A DNA stretch of 64,000 nt from NCBI GenBank assembly GCA_036345935.2, contig JADWOT020000003.1:18184509-18248508 (forward strand), in the 5' to 3' direction. The notes under the pieces were generated by a model that saw nothing but the letters and a program-made list of their open reading frames with translations, had not been told where the DNA came from and did no database searches. This stretch comes from Taenia hydatigena. Taxonomy: Eukaryota; Platyhelminthes; Cestoda; Cyclophyllidea; Taeniidae. A program made the translations under genes and the position numbers. Below are positions 25,501 through 38,560 of the stretch, in pieces; the first letter of the stretch is position 1, and every line of letters starts with the position of its first letter.

Positions 25501-28500
25501 TAACCTGACAGAAATGAAGTCTTTTGGCACCCCACCACCGGCTGTTGTTAAGGTTGTCGCCGCTGTCGCTTGTCTCTTGGCTCCGCAGGGTCGAGTGCCC
25601 AAAGATCGCAGCTGGAAAGCCGCCAAGGCTGGAATGATGAGCAAGATAGACCAGTTTCTTGATAATCTGATCAACTATGACAAAGAAAATATGCATGAAA
25701 ACTCGCTGAAAGCCGTGGCCGAGTACCTCAAAGACCCCGAATTCGATCCCGATCTAGTTCGCGGTAAATCTCTTGCTGCTGCCGGACTCTGCTCGTGGGT
25801 CATTAATATAGTCAAATTTCATGAGGTCTTCTGTGTGGTGAAGCCGAAGCGAGATGCTTTGGACGAGGCCAACAAGGAATTACAAAGTGCCACCGAGGCT
25901 TTGGATAAAATTCGCGAAAAGATTGGCCTCCTAGAAAGTAAGTTGGCGGAGCTGACTGTCAACTTTGAAAATGCCAAGGCTGAGAAACAGAAGTGTCAGG
26001 ATGAGGCGGACAATACTAAAAAAACCATCGACTTGGCTAATCGCCTTGTAGGCGGTCTTGCCTCTGAGAAGCTCCGATGGTCGCAACAGATCGAAGAGCA
26101 TAAAGTTCAGGCCTCGTGCCTTCCTGGAGATGTCCTCATAACCGCTGCCTTCCTCTCCTATCTTGGCTACTTCACTAAAAAGTATAGGTCTGATTTGCTG
26201 GACAAATCTTGGATGCCCTTTTTGAACTCTCTACAGCCTGCAATTCCGATGACACCTGACCTTGACCCACTTTCTTTGCTGGTTGATGATGCACTTGTGG
26301 CAAAGTGGAACAACGAGGGATTGCCCAGCGATCGGTTCTCAGTGGAGAACGCAGCTATACTCACATCTGCTGAGCGTTGGCCTCTCCTTGTAGATCCCCA
26401 ATTACAGGGCATTAAATGGATCAAGACGCGCTATGCTGAGGATCTTAAAGTCCTTAGACTGGGTCAGAAAGGCCACCTCGATGTCATCGAGAGAGCAATT
26501 TCTGAGGGATCCGTTGTGCTGATCGAGAACATCGACCTCGTTATTGATCCAGTCTTGGAACCCCTCATTGGTCGAAACACGATCAGGAGAGGCACAGCGA
26601 TCCTCCTGGGTGGAAAGGAAATCGACTATAACCCGGCGTTCAAATTGATCCTGCAGACTAAGTTGGGTAATCCGCACTATGCACCAGAGTTGCAGGCACA
26701 GACGACGCTAATTAATTTCACCGTGACTCGTGACGGTTTGGAGGACCAACTTCTTGCCAATGTAGTTCGAAAAGAGAGACCCGATTTGGAGACTTTAAAA
26801 TCCGATCTCACTCGACAACAAAATGAGTTTAAAATAACCCTTAAGAGTCTCGAAGACGCCTTGTTGGCAAAGCTTTCAGAAGCGGAAGGTAACTTTTTAG
26901 GCAACTATGCCCTTGTTGAAAATTTGGAAACAAATAAGCGAACCGCGGCAGAAATTCAAGGCAAGGCCGAACAGGCGAAGGTGACAGAGGAGGCAATTAA
27001 CGCAGCTCGTGAAATCTACCGACCAGCCTGTGAACGTGCTGCGATACTCTACTTCATTGTCAGCGATTTGAATAAAGTCAATCCTGTCTATCAGTTCTCT
27101 TTGAAGGCCTTTGGTTGTGTCTTTGACACAGCTATGTCTAAAGCTGAGACTTCTGACGATGTGAAAGCACGTGTGACGAATATCATCAACTCAGTGACGT
27201 ATTCCGTGTACGTATACACATCGAGAGGTCTCTTTGAAAAGGATAAACTATTGTTTACAGCCCAAGTCGCCTTTCAAGTGTGTCAAGCTCGAGGCGAGAT
27301 TAATGCACTAGAACTGGACTATTTTTTACGCTTTCCTGTTACACCGAACGTGACCAGTCCTGTCGACTTCATCACCAACATCGGCTGGGGTGCAATAAAA
27401 GCTCTAACTACTCTTGAAGCTTTCAATAACTTGGACTCGGACATTGAGGGCTCTGCCAAGCGTTGGAAAAAAGTGGTTGATAGTGAAAAGCCCGAATACG
27501 AAAGACTACCGCAAGACTGGAAGAACAAAACCCACCTACAACGTCTGTGCATCCTCCGTGCTTTGCGACCGGACCGTATGCTGTATGCTGTTCGCAATTT
27601 CGTCTCTGTTAATCTCGGGAAGGTGTTTATTGAGGGGAGCAGTCTTCCATTTGCCGAGTCTTTTGAGGAGTCTGGACCAGCAACTCCCATTTTCTTTATT
27701 CTATCCCCAGGTGTTGATCCACTGAAAGATGTCGAAGCTCTTGGACGGCAGCTTGGTTTCACTAGTGACGGGAAGAATTTCCACAACATCTCCCTGGGTC
27801 AAGGTCAGGAGAGCGTTGCCGAGGAAGCGATGAAGTTGTCTGCGCGAGAAGGCCATTGGATTATTTTGCAGAATGTACATCTGGTAGCAAAGTGGCTGCC
27901 AGCTTTTGAGAAACTTCTGGAGGAGCTTATGGAAGGAGCGCATGATAACTACCGAGTGTTCATAAGCGCGGAGCCCGCAAGCTCACCCGAATTCCATGTG
28001 ATTCCACAGGGAGTGCTGGAGAATTCCATCAAAATTACAAATGAACCGCCCACTGGTATGCAGGCGAATATTCACAAAGCCTTGAGCAATTTCACTCAGG
28101 CAACGCTGGAGATGAGCATTAAAGAAAATGAATTTAAAACGATTCTATTCACACTCTGCTACTTCCATGCTGTGGTGTGTGAACGTCGCAAGTTTGGACC
28201 CCAGGGCTGGAACCGCATCTACCCGTTTAACAATGGCGATCTGACAATCAGTGTCGACGTGCTCTACAACTATCTTGAGGTCAACAACGAGGTACCCTGG
28301 GAGGGTCTGCGCTACCTCTTTGGAGAGATAATGTATGGTGGTCATATTACCGACGATTGGGACAGACGTCTGTGCAAAACCTACTTGGAAGAGTACCTAA
28401 CCACAACTATGATGGATGGCGACCACTTGCTCGCTCCTGGGTTCAAGGTTCCTCCAAATTCAGATATGGCTGGTTATCACAAGTACGTGGACGCTAACCT

Positions 28501-29464
28501 GCCTCCAGAATCACCCTATCTCTATGGAATGCATCCAAATGCAGAGATAGATATTCTTACTGTGGAGTCAGAGAAGCTGTTTCGCCGGTTACTTGAAATG
28601 ATGCCTCGAGAAAGTAAGGAGGGTGAGCAAACAGGCGATAGCTTAGAAGGAAATGTTCAGACAAAGCTTGAAGACATTCTCGGAAGACTGCCAGAACCAT
28701 TCAACATTCTGGATCTGCACTCACGGGTGCCTCCCGAAGAGAGAACGCCATTTACTATTGTTGCCCTTCAGGAGTGCGATCGCATGAACATCCTCCTGAG
28801 GGAGATTTCACGTTCTCTCAAGGAACTCAGTCTAGGATTGAAGGGTGAGCTAACCATCAGTCCAGAGATGGATGCCCTACAGAATGCTCTCTTCTTTGAC
28901 ACTGTTCCACAAACCTGGGCTGCTAGAGCCTATCCCAGTCTCTACTCATTGGGTCTGTGGTACGCGGATTTGATTGCAAGAGCCAGGGACTTGGAGATTT
29001 GGGTGACTGATTTTGCGTCCCTACCGAGTGCAATTTGGTTGGGAGGACTATTTAATCCACAGTCCTTCCTCACCGCAATTATGCAGCAGATGTCGCGGAA
29101 GAACGAGTGGCCACTGGATCGAGTGACATTGAATGTGGATGTGACGCGGAAGACACGGGAGGAGCTGACTGGACCCCCGAGGGATGGCGCTTTCGTACAC
29201 AGCCTCTTCTTGGAAGGCGCATGGTGGGACACACAGACTGGTCAACTGGCGGAGGCAAAACCCAAAGAATTGGTTGCCGCTCTGCCGATAGTATTCGTCA
29301 AGGCCATTCCAGTTGACAAACAGGACACTCGCGGCACCTACGCCTGTCCTGTATACAAGACGAAAAGCCGTGGTCCCACTTACGTGTGGACTTTCAACTT
29401 AAAAACAAAGGCCAAATCAGCCAAGTGGGTGCTTGGCGGTGTGGCAATCATTTTACAAGTTTGA
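10552..29464 (+). CDS. Axonemal dynein heavy chain, outer-arm beta type (DNAH9/11/17-like), complete
   Basis: This is a ciliary/flagellar motor that converts ATP hydrolysis into sliding of axonemal microtubule doublets. My model has 27 exons: 10552-10905, 10936-11105, 11198-11409, 11489-11700, 11748-11984, 12113-12235, 12302-12463, 12521-12680, 12828-12886, 13151-13313, 15523-15712, 15945-16013, 16091-16217, 16299-16554, 16732-16967, 17081-17269, 17320-17469, 17559-17813, 17883-18050, 18336-18530, 18613-18816, 19174-21007, 21117-22363, 22526-23005, 23140-23613, 23691-23936 and 24050-29464, about 4,528 residues, as expected for the family. The tail fills exons 1-21 and the linker exon 22 ([20 protein letters not shown]). 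P-loops are GPAGTGKT (AAA1, split by an intron), GNAGTGKS (21943), GGAGTGKT (23227) and GIGGSGK (24463). The stalk and microtubule-binding domain lie at about 25.18-26.1 kb. The linker and tail look most like DNAH9/11/17. The exon 2/3 junction is the least sure. Confidence 0.93.
13314..15522 (+). other. Large dynein intron 10 (2.2 kb)
   Basis: The intron runs from GTATGT after a basic, low-complexity exon to a TTGTCCAG acceptor before the exon encoding [13 protein letters not shown]. It is by far the largest intron of the gene. Phase (1 nt left over, completed by 2 nt) supports the join. Small frames inside (14240-14599 plus, 14746-14985 minus) show no family similarity. The segment near 13790-13880 may belong to a dispersed repeat. 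Confidence 0.7.
21008..21116 (+). other. GC-AG intron splitting the AAA1 Walker A motif
   Basis: The upstream exon ends within the Gly codon of GPAGTGKT, and the downstream exon starts with the rest of that codon followed by Lys-Thr. The only donor that restores the motif in frame is GCAAGT at 21008; the acceptor is TTCTAG ending at 21116. Length 109 nt. GCAAGT is the usual strong context for GC donors. Confidence 0.85.
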
Positions 29465-32400
29465 CTCCCTAAAAAGGGCGTTAAATGCTTGTAATCACTT
29501 TCCTTGCACTGTACCGTATTCTATCTAATCTACTTGCCTGTTATAAGTAGCGTCCCACTTCCTTCCGTCTCAAGGGGAGTGGAAGGTGGTTGTGCAGTCT
29601 CTGAATTACCCTTAAGTCATGACGTCTAGGTGAGCTGGAAGGTCACCAGCTGAGATGGCTAGGTTGCGTAGGTGGAATGGCAAAATCCAGGAGACTAAGC
29701 CTAGTCAGCTACTACATGACCCCCTACGTGTATTGTGGAGCATTCAGTCTCTGAATCGTAGCCGTTTGCAAAGGAGATAATACAATGATTGATGAATTAA
29801 CAACATATTTTATCCACGGTAATAGAAATTGTGTATTTCGATAGGTCTGCTGGATATCGTCGCATTGACTTTTAGTATTAAAGGGAAGAGAAAACAATCT
29901 GAAATTTAGCTGAGCATTGCTTCAATGGTCACCTTTTTTGAAGGTGAGGGGGAAGAGTGTGGTTGTAAAGCGCGCCCTGAACATGACTTCCAACAATTGC
30001 AATGGTCCGGACCTTCCTGACCCTGCTGGCTGATGCTACGAGATCGAAGCTTCTAAGAGTCTCCACAGCAGATACCCTGCATCCATGGTGCTTTAACCTT
30101 GTCTTTCACAAAGAGTGAACTACTAAAACTGCTTCCGCTATGGCTACCCAGTTACTTTCGTAGGCCACCGGCTTTTAGACGTCGTGAGTTGTCTAAGAAA
30201 AAACCAAAAGAAACACCATTCTGATTCATGGCGCTGTTCTCTCTGTACAGTTTTATTCTTTAGATGATCAAATGAAATTATCGGTTGCCGTGGTTGCGAG
30301 AATGAGAGCATTTGCAATTCTGTGAAATTTAAAGCTAGTGCTTAGTGGACATCAAGGAGGGATCAGTTGCGCTTCCTCGAAATTAATTAGCCACTTCGTT
30401 ACACTGGTTATTCAGTCCTTTTTCCTATCTTGATTAGGTGGTGTTTCGGGGTTGCGGGTGGACAGGATTTATGCTGTGTGTTCCTTCAAGGCAGGTGAAT
30501 GTGACCTCGTCGACACGCTTCCTCCAACAGGGCGATTACAAGGCGAAAGTTACGCTGACATGATGATTTGGTAGCTCCCCGTGGTTTATTACCTGGCTTC
30601 TGTCAATCCAAGTCGGATGCAAGGTAGGAGTGTAGGGCAAGTAGTCGCGGTCAGAGTCGCGGGGAGGGTGATGCATGGTTAGGTGCGGGTAGAATTTCGG
30701 TTTGCAGCGTTTAGGTTCGCCGAATGGGGATAAAAGGAACTTGTGCTTGCGGAGCCTCGTTTCCAAGCAACGGAAGGTGTTTGTTGAGGGCAGGCTTGCG
30801 GATATGCCTTTGGCGTTATGGGAACGTGTTATTCGAAGTCTGCTGCTGCTAACACCACCACCACCACCACTACTACTACATTAGTACCCTCTCCCACCCT
30901 CTGCCTCGACCCACCTATGGACCAACATTTTGTTAACTTCTCGCATTTCCCAAGCGTCAGCAAAACTTCATGCTCACTCACCTGCCACTTCAAAGTCTAT
31001 TTTTTGCTATATACATGCTGATTCATTTAACTTTATGGAGAACTGATTGAATTTTTGAAAGACGGCACCTCAAAACTCGCGTGGTTAGGGAGGTTTTGCA
31101 TCAGAAGTGAATTCTCGACACTTGGAGTAGGCTATTGTGCCACCTGCCTGCGAGTAGAGCAATCACCATCAGTTCTGAGATACGTCAACCCGCCCCTATA
31201 CTCACACTCCTTTTTACACCTTGAGAGCGATATATTGAAGCTCAAATGAGGATGATAGATGGGTGTGTTTCCCCGTCCACGTATACGTCCATATACATGT
31301 ACGTGTGTGGTCATGTTGGTGGCACCTGTGACCTCAATCCCACTGCACGCTTGAATGTAGCCTTATCTAATTAAGTTGGGCAAATACTAGAATCCATCAA
31401 GTCTCCTTGAGCTTTTGTGGGGAAAGTAGGGCAAACATTAAGGCATTGAAAGCTATGTGCCTCATGGATGTCAGCTTTTCATAAACAACTAAATGCGGGC
31501 GTGTATCAGTCACAAGGCTCCTGATATTTTTTTTATTCTATTTTTAATTCCCTTGTTAGTAGTCTTCCCCACGGTACACCAATGACACCAGTCTGCAATG
31601 TTCAAAGCAAGCCGCTGAGACGTCATTTAAGTTTTCAGGTTTTAATAAACCACTTACTGGATTTGCTGACGCATGCAAGGCTTCCATTGTGGAATGCTGC
31701 CACCATTCAGGAGGTGATAATTGTCCTTGCTCTCTTCTTGCGGATTCAATGAGAGCATTGCCGAGATCGCGGAGCCGTGATATGCACCACGACCTCACTG
31801 ATGCCAGGACATTCTGTGTGCTAACTCGGAGACCTTGGTGAGATTAGACAGAACCACCCATGATGCCTCTTTTGCATTTCGACGATTAAAAATTCATCTA
31901 ACTGAAAGGGGAGGAATCATGTTACGATTCATGGAATTTTTCTGCCAGGTGCTAATCGCCCTCAAGAGCTCTCCCATTGTAGGACTAATGGTTAGGCTTG
32001 GAACACTGAGTTGATTGGAAAATGCTTTTGTTATTTTTTAATGCTCACAGCCGTTGTTGCGAATGGTAGTTTGGAGATGTATTTGACGTTTCCACTTCCT
32101 TAGCAATGGTGTAGAGATTCCAGGTAGATGCAGGAAGATCTTCTCACTTCAAAAATCAAGCGATCAGTCTATTTCTACGAAAACTGCGATCATCCAGTGT
32201 CCGTGGTTAATAGCTAGTCATGTTTTTCCTCAATCTTTGCTGAATGGAAATGTCCCAATTTGAAGTCTAGACTAGAGGTCAATGTGATTGGCATGTTGGA
32301 ACACGGTGCTGCTGAAAAGTTTGTACTCAAGTGTCTGACCTCACTTTAAGACTTCCATAAGAAGTCTAAAAACACAACCACACAGTCAAGCTCATACTTG

Positions 32401-33054
32401 CTCAAATGTCATTCCAATCGAATTGTCAAAACCCGGATGGATAGATCTGGTGAAGGATTTGTCCAATTCTACGCCTTCAGCAATAAATACATCGTTGAAA
32501 GTTATGTTTTAAAGGCATGTTCCCCTTCTCTCATTAATGCAAGTTCAGAATTAAAAAAAAAAACTGCCCTTGACACAGTTGAACAGATTCTATCGAAATC
32601 TCAGCACTGAAATAAAGGAATGAAAATGTTCACGGTATGAACTTAAATCCCACAACCAATTTGATAGCCAGACCCGCTCACCCTCATCTTACCAAAATTC
32701 GACAGTCTGAGGCGTTGCACCGCGTTTGCATCTACTGTGCAACGTCTCAATGCTGCCAACTACTCCACAGACGATGACAATGCTTACTAGAGATAACTTT
32801 TGGAGGGTGATGGAATGGCACAATAAATCCATCACTGACTGTCACTGAGGGAGTGAAGATGACGGAAAGTGGGCAGCTAAAGCTACGTACGTCCAATGCT
32901 TTGACAGGCGTTGAATCGCTGTTAAACCCTTTCACAAATGGAACCATTGGCGTGTCAATTCTTGACGGTTTTTAAATAGGTAAATTAAATTATCTTTTTC
33001 AGTTATTAATGCTTAGATATCATCCTCAAACAAGTCCCTGTGATGGCCAATCTA

Positions 33055-33835
33055 ATTATCAATGACGGTGGCATTGAAAACGGCTTGACAGGCAGCCACA
33101 GCCTCGGGATTGACAGTCACAGGTGGAGCAGTGGGTGGTCGCTCCTCTGCATCCTCCTCAATTTTCGCCTCGTCAGTGCCAAGCATCTCACGACACAGGC
33201 ATAGCGCCGACTCCCTGCCCTGCACTTTGTCGCACAATTGGCCGAAACGACTGGAGGTGTAGAAACACCGGCCACAGTCGCGGACACCCATGCCGGAGCA
33301 GGGTGAGCTATTGGGGTTATTGGAATCGTAGCAGTTGACATTGCTGTCGATGCAGTCACAACGCCAGCTGGTGTAGCCAGGTTTTCATTTGCAAGTCCCA
33401 TCGCATGGGCATTCACCGCGCTGCGATCCGCTGCACAACTGATTGTCGTCAAAGGTGCACTCACAGCCGTGGTGGTCGCAAAGGAGTAGAGACCCATATA
33501 GCGCTCCAGGTTGTACTCACAGCGCCCACGGTTAGAACAAAGCAGCATGTTCACCTCCTACTGTAAGGACTCCGCGGAGCACTCGCAGAATTCGTCCCAG
33601 CATTGAGGGTCGCAGACGCGGGTACCGCACACCAGGCAGTTGTGATATTGGCAACGCGGAGAAGTTTGATAGGAGACCGTAGGGGCGCCACAGCTAGGGC
33701 AGTCGAATGCTAAGGTCACTTCCAGCACGGCTTTAGCGCATTTCATGTTCCTATAGAGCAGAGGTCTGCAAAGGCACGGAAGACCCAGTTGAAGTTTTGA
33801 GATCCAATTGCACGTAATCCACTTTGCAACCACAG
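33055..33835 (-). pseudogene. Integrin-beta-like pseudogene, cysteine-rich stalk region
   Basis: Read on the minus strand, the region encodes a run of Cys-rich I-EGF-like modules typical of integrin beta subunits: CPSCG...SPRCQYHNCLVCG, then CECSAESLQ, LLCSNRGRCEYN, CDHHGCECTFDDNQLCSG, GECPCDGTCK, KPGYTSWRCDC and CSGMGVRDCGRC. The reading is broken three times: a stop right after CECSAESLQ (33558-33560), a frameshift near 33480, and a TGA after GTCK (33385-33387). The intervening sequence remains integrin-like across the breaks, so introns are an unlikely explanation. No transmembrane or cytoplasmic tail was found beyond 33055. It is either a retro-copy or a fragment of a dead gene, within unit 1 of the array and absent from the other units. 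Confidence 0.65.
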
Positions 33836-34699
33836 CACGAATGCATGACCCTTGCAGATACCGAACAATTTTTAAAATAAATATCTAGACAAAAGATTAA
33901 TTAAAAAAGAAGCTTGGTTGATGTGCACCCTATTCGTACGTACGAAAATAGAGTTTTGCCAGCATGGGAGATGGCATGAAGTAGTAATATTCTCATGACA
34001 GACCACTGATTATGATGCAGATTTTAAACACATTACTGCTGATGGCAGTATGTGTCTGTGATTTCAACAGATCAAGTGTGCTGATCAACTTCTAATTACG
34101 TTGTCATTGTGACCTGTAACGCCGACTGAGAACACCATTAATGGTCGACCATTAGATTCACAAAAGGCTAACTACTGCCTCCTTCCCAAGTGGTCAAATG
34201 AAAGCAACTGGTGGAGAAATCTTCGTAATGCCCTAAATAGCTTCACCGCCACCGAACACAACACACTGTACGCAAACAGGCACCTTGTGTGTCCAGCTAA
34301 TGCTTCTTGCAAATGAGTACAGTGGGACATAGATGAGGTCGAGTAGCAAATTATGTGCGACCGATCTAGAGATGATAAAGAAACTCACCAAACTGCAAGT
34401 GTAAGGAAGGTTACGTTTAAATCCTTTTATATGCAGTGACAGATGGAGCAATTTGAAAAGTGCCTGGACCTATCGGACCTACAGGTGAAGATTTAGTCAA
34501 GCAGAAACAAACACCCACAGTCGAGGGTGTACACAGGATCTGCAGATATCTCGCATTGGAAAATGAGTTGTCACTGACGGTACCTTAACGCATGTCTCGC
34601 ATCTGAGGATGCTATTCAAGTGACTTGTTGGAACGGTTCATGAAGCAAGTAAAAAGGGATGGGACTTATTCTGAGTGGAAGGGAAGAACAAGGCGAAGA

Positions 34700-35115
34700 T
34701 GGTCATTCAAAAAGAGGATGGAATATGCCGTCACCAAGAAAAGGTGTCACGGAATGGTTGGTTGTCTTACCTTCTAGAAAACCGACTGCTATAACTACTT
34801 TCTTAGTAACGTCAGCAGCATCGACGGCGCCTTGAGAGAAGGCAGTGAAGCAGATGGTGGTGGAGTGGGGCCAGCGCAGGTGCGGCCACTCGCTCTATGT
34901 GCATGCTGCAATTAGATCATGCTACTTCAGGTCGTGTGCCAACCACCTCCCTCAACCAAATCACCAGCCTTGCCGACATACCCAGGGGTAGCTGATTGTC
35001 AAAACGCTTTGTCAGGTGGGGAATGTTCAAAAGGGCGTGTGCATAGGTATATGCTGCATCGATGCTGCGAAATCCCAATGCACAGCGCTCATTTGGGGCA
35101 AATGTAGGACATCTT
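34700..35115 (+). repeat. R element, copy in unit 1
   Basis: This copy shares blocks with 44060-44600: a GGTTGGTTGTC...ACCTTCTAG segment, a GTCAGCAGCA segment, GGGGCCAGCGCAGGTG, a GTGCATGCTGCAATT segment and a final CGCTCATTTGGG...ACAT block. Function unknown. Confidence 0.5.
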
Positions 35116-37914
35116 TGCCCTCAAAAATGCGGCAAAATGGCTTGAATTAGTCAATTAACTATGCTCATTCTTTTAGCAATCCAGCATAATCTTAAAACAA
35201 TTTAGGCAGCCAAGATTCTCCCCACCTTAGTATTCCTCCGTGCTCGCTTCCCTCCCCATAACTCGAGTAATGTTTTTTTCGGCTAAGCATATGGGATAGC
35301 CATTTTCTGTTAAACCACTTTTAATTATCGTCTTCTGGACATCGAATTCAGACTTATTCAACTTAATGAACAACGCATGACTCAGAGTCCTGGAGCATTC
35401 TAAATTTTGAATCTTGTGCATTGAGTGCAATGTACCATCGAAACGATCCGTTAATGTAATTATTCTACGATTCATTGTGGTACGGGTCTAAAATGTAAGG
35501 CGTTAATTGAGTCTCGCGGCAGACAGCGATCAATTTCTAGCTCACTCTCGTTAAACTAACCTTTTGACGCTTCCAAATTGCCTATTCAATATAAAATGCG
35601 ACAAGTTGCGACCATACATAAAATGGGCAGAGGACAGCGTGGCTGTAAAGTCACCTTCTCTGTTTGGATGATGTGATCAGTTTGGTTGACAGGTAGCTTA
35701 CTCAGCCAGCCCCAAGTCCTCTAAACACGCACGCCAGCTTGGCAGAAGTCGCTCCCGACCACTTCACACCACACGGTGCCCTGCAGGACCGTAGTCCTCA
35801 AAAGACACTGATTATAATCCGATTGGAGATTTCGTGGGCTGATTGCAGGGTTGAGAGAGGGGGAGACGGTAATGCTGCAACTCGGGAGTGGGGCCTTCCG
35901 GAAAGGTAAACATTGTAATGAGGGTGGGATCGGTTAAATTTGACGGGTCTGAATTGCATGGTCCATTGTCCTTAAACTATTTAAGGTGGCATCATCACCA
36001 TCGTGACCAGTCACCCTCGAGGCGAACATTCTCAACCTGACACGGCGGAGATCGACCAGCTTGCGTTACTTGAGGAGGGTTACCAGACTGACCATTAACC
36101 AGCGCTTCCTCACATCCCCTCTTCTTACATTAAGTAGTCATACTTGCGTAATAAAATCCTACGCTATACCCTCACCGATGAAGATAATAGTGACCAAAGC
36201 AACTATGCCCGTCGAGAGTCCTTAAGCCAAAGCAATGCGCTATGATGGCAATTCCCGACTCTTAGCAGAATGTTGTGGTTGCCGGCAGGTATGGAGGCAA
36301 CACCTGTTGCATGTTTTAGTGATCACTTCGCTCGAGTCCGCCTATTCCACTTAATTTTCTTGCAAATCATAATCGAGCATCAAAATGAGCCCGACCATTC
36401 CTTGAATCATAGATCGCTGCATTCATATTGATGATAGATTATAAGCAGATTCCCACGGTGCCCAATTCTTATCAATTTTTACGTCCTTCCGAGTAGATTT
36501 GATACAAGTGGGCATGGGCTGTCCTCTCATTACAGCATCTCATCAAAAAGACGTTGAAGCCTCAAAACCAGTTGATGAGAGAACTGCCAGATGCGATTGT
36601 GCAACACGATAATGGTGGTGGTTGAAGTTGTGCAAAACTACCATCTTAGAATATAGAGCAATGGGAAATTGTACATGCATTTGAGTCAACACAAGTCCAC
36701 TCACCACTTTCCAGGCGGAAGCGCCTAGCTGTTGGGTGATGATGGCAAATTAGTGGATCAAGGCGTGAGATCTCACAGAGCACCTCTACTTGAAGCACTT
36801 GTGTTAGACCGAAGACGCGTTTTGTTGATTACCAGGCGGAATAAGTAGGAAAGGGGATAATTCCATAATGTCTCAGAACTTTTCTATCCAATCGCAATGC
36901 TTTTACAGCAGCGTTACCTTTGAAAGCCGAGTCCACTTCATCTGTCATATAGAAAATGGGGTAGACATGCTATTTGGTGAGAAAAAGGGTTGTAAGAACA
37001 GGCGCCGTTCTGGACCCGTTTTTATCACTGCATCTGTGGGATGACAGCTTGCTGAAGGTTCCGCGTAGAAATCAACGCACACCTTTTGCCGCATCTCCAT
37101 CATAAGAAAGAGCAGTTGAAAGTTGGAAATCGCTCACTACATTTACTATTAATAGAATGTTGAAGGGCAGTCAACATTTTGCCAATTAGGCCCTTAAACA
37201 CAAAGTTTAGATGCTTTGCTTTTGGCCTCAAACAAATAGTGTTTTGGAGAGTTAGATTCTCTGACCATTCGGCAGGCATGGAGGCGGCACTATTTGTGAC
37301 CAAAGTGTTTAGGAGACGGGGACTCCCTTCCCCTATGCACGCATTATCAGACTCATGCCTGCTTTGTTTGCGTCCAAAGTCCAAACACACGAGTAACTTA
37401 TGCTTCGTCTCCGAGTCCTTCGCCCCCCTTTACCCCACCCTCCTTCCTCTCTTGCTAACCTGAAAGCTTCTACTTTACATTGGCGTCTGCGTTTACCTAA
37501 GCCATGCAGGTAAAATGATTGCACTGGATTCTAAGCGTAACTGCTACTGACTCTCCTGAGTCACTCCTACAAGTTGAATCAACTTTAACTCATTTCTCTT
37601 TCTGACATCGAATCTGGGGGTTCCAAATGCTGCAGGTTATGAACAAATCCTAAAGAGGGTAAGCGATTTCCTTTGCGTAGCCTAAAGGAAATTGGAGCGG
37701 CATTTGTTAAGGAAAAAGTGAAAAATTCTTATACGAAATAAAAGGTTAAGCATCGTATGTCATGTCGGAGCCACGTGGGTGACTCCACCTAATCAAGCCT
37801 CCTGGCTTTTACAGCAATAATTTGCACTTTTTTGTTTCTCTACCCCACTCTCGATCCGCGATCGTATAAGCTTGCTTATGAGAGATTTTACGTTCACTTA
37901 AGAAGCGCAATCTG

Positions 37915-38190
37915 AGGCTGACCATCGAAATGACAATTCTTCAAGATGGAAATGCCTTTAAAATGCATTCTTCTTGGCACAGCTCCGCAAGCATAGACCA
38001 CCGGAGCCAATCCCAGGCCCTACTCATTTGGTCCTTGATACACAGAATTGATTGCGAACGCAAGAAAAATGGCGACTTGAGTGACTGATTTCCCACCCAT
38101 ACTGAGTGCAAATTGGATGGAGAGACTGTTCTACTTACAGCCCTTTTTCATTACTATCATATGGTAGATGTCGGGAAAGAACAAATGACC
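37915..38190 (+). pseudogene. Dynein heavy chain C-terminal remnant A
   Basis: Resembles dynein coding positions about 28.84-29.12 kb: the GTGACTGATTT block, GAGTGCAAATTGGATGG, CAGCCCTTTTTCA and a GCAGATGTCGCGGAAGAAC-like stretch are recognisable, with many substitutions and stops. It stops abruptly where an R element begins at about 38195. It is non-coding. Confidence 0.65.
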
Positions 38191-38194
38191 ACCG

Positions 38195-38560
38195 TACCGA
38201 ATTGTAACAAATTGTAACAATTTGCTAGTCTACTGACTTTCGCGATCGCTGCTACTACTGTCGTAACGATGTAAGCAGTACAGGCAGCGCTCGAAGGCGA
38301 ATGAGGTAGTGAGAGTGGTGAAGTGATGCTGCTATCTTTCACGTCCATCACTACTCGCTCAACGTGCATCCTGCAGTCCTGACGGCCAGCCTGATGTCAA
38401 ACGTGGACAGGTGCAGAGGTGACTGATGTGCAAGGCCATTTGACGGCCATAAACGTTCCATCAGTTATGCATAGGTGTGTCGCATCGAAGCTGCAAGATC
38501 TCAATCCGCATTGCTCAGTTGTGGAACGCCTTGGACATCTCTGCCTTTTACAAATTGTGA
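38195..38560 (+). repeat. R element, copy fused to dynein remnant A
   Basis: Contains GTAACAATTTGCTAG, a TGCTGCTATCTTTCACGTCC block like those at 47130 and 56050, and a terminal GCAAGATCTCAATCC...GGACATCTCTGCC block shared with other copies. Confidence 0.5.

Larger units (their letters stand above)
28830..37900. repeat. Unit 1 of a decayed 9-11 kb array (includes the real dynein 3' end)
   Basis: Markers recur in the same order in units 1, 2 and 3: the dynein C-terminal coding end (29011 here), a GGTGGACAGG block (30455), an ACGTACGTCCAATG block (32884), an R element (about 34.70-35.11 kb), a CACTGATTATAATCC block (35807), a GTGGATCAAGGCGTGAG block (36750) and a GCGTCCAAAGTCC block (37370). 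Apart from the end of dynein and the integrin-like pseudogene, this stretch holds no supported gene. Similarity was judged by eye; boundaries are approximate. Confidence 0.65.

Noticed and set aside
33117..33554. A 145-codon minus-strand frame as a separate gene
   Set aside because: It reads integrin-like sequence only at its start; most of it is the wrong frame of the pseudogene.
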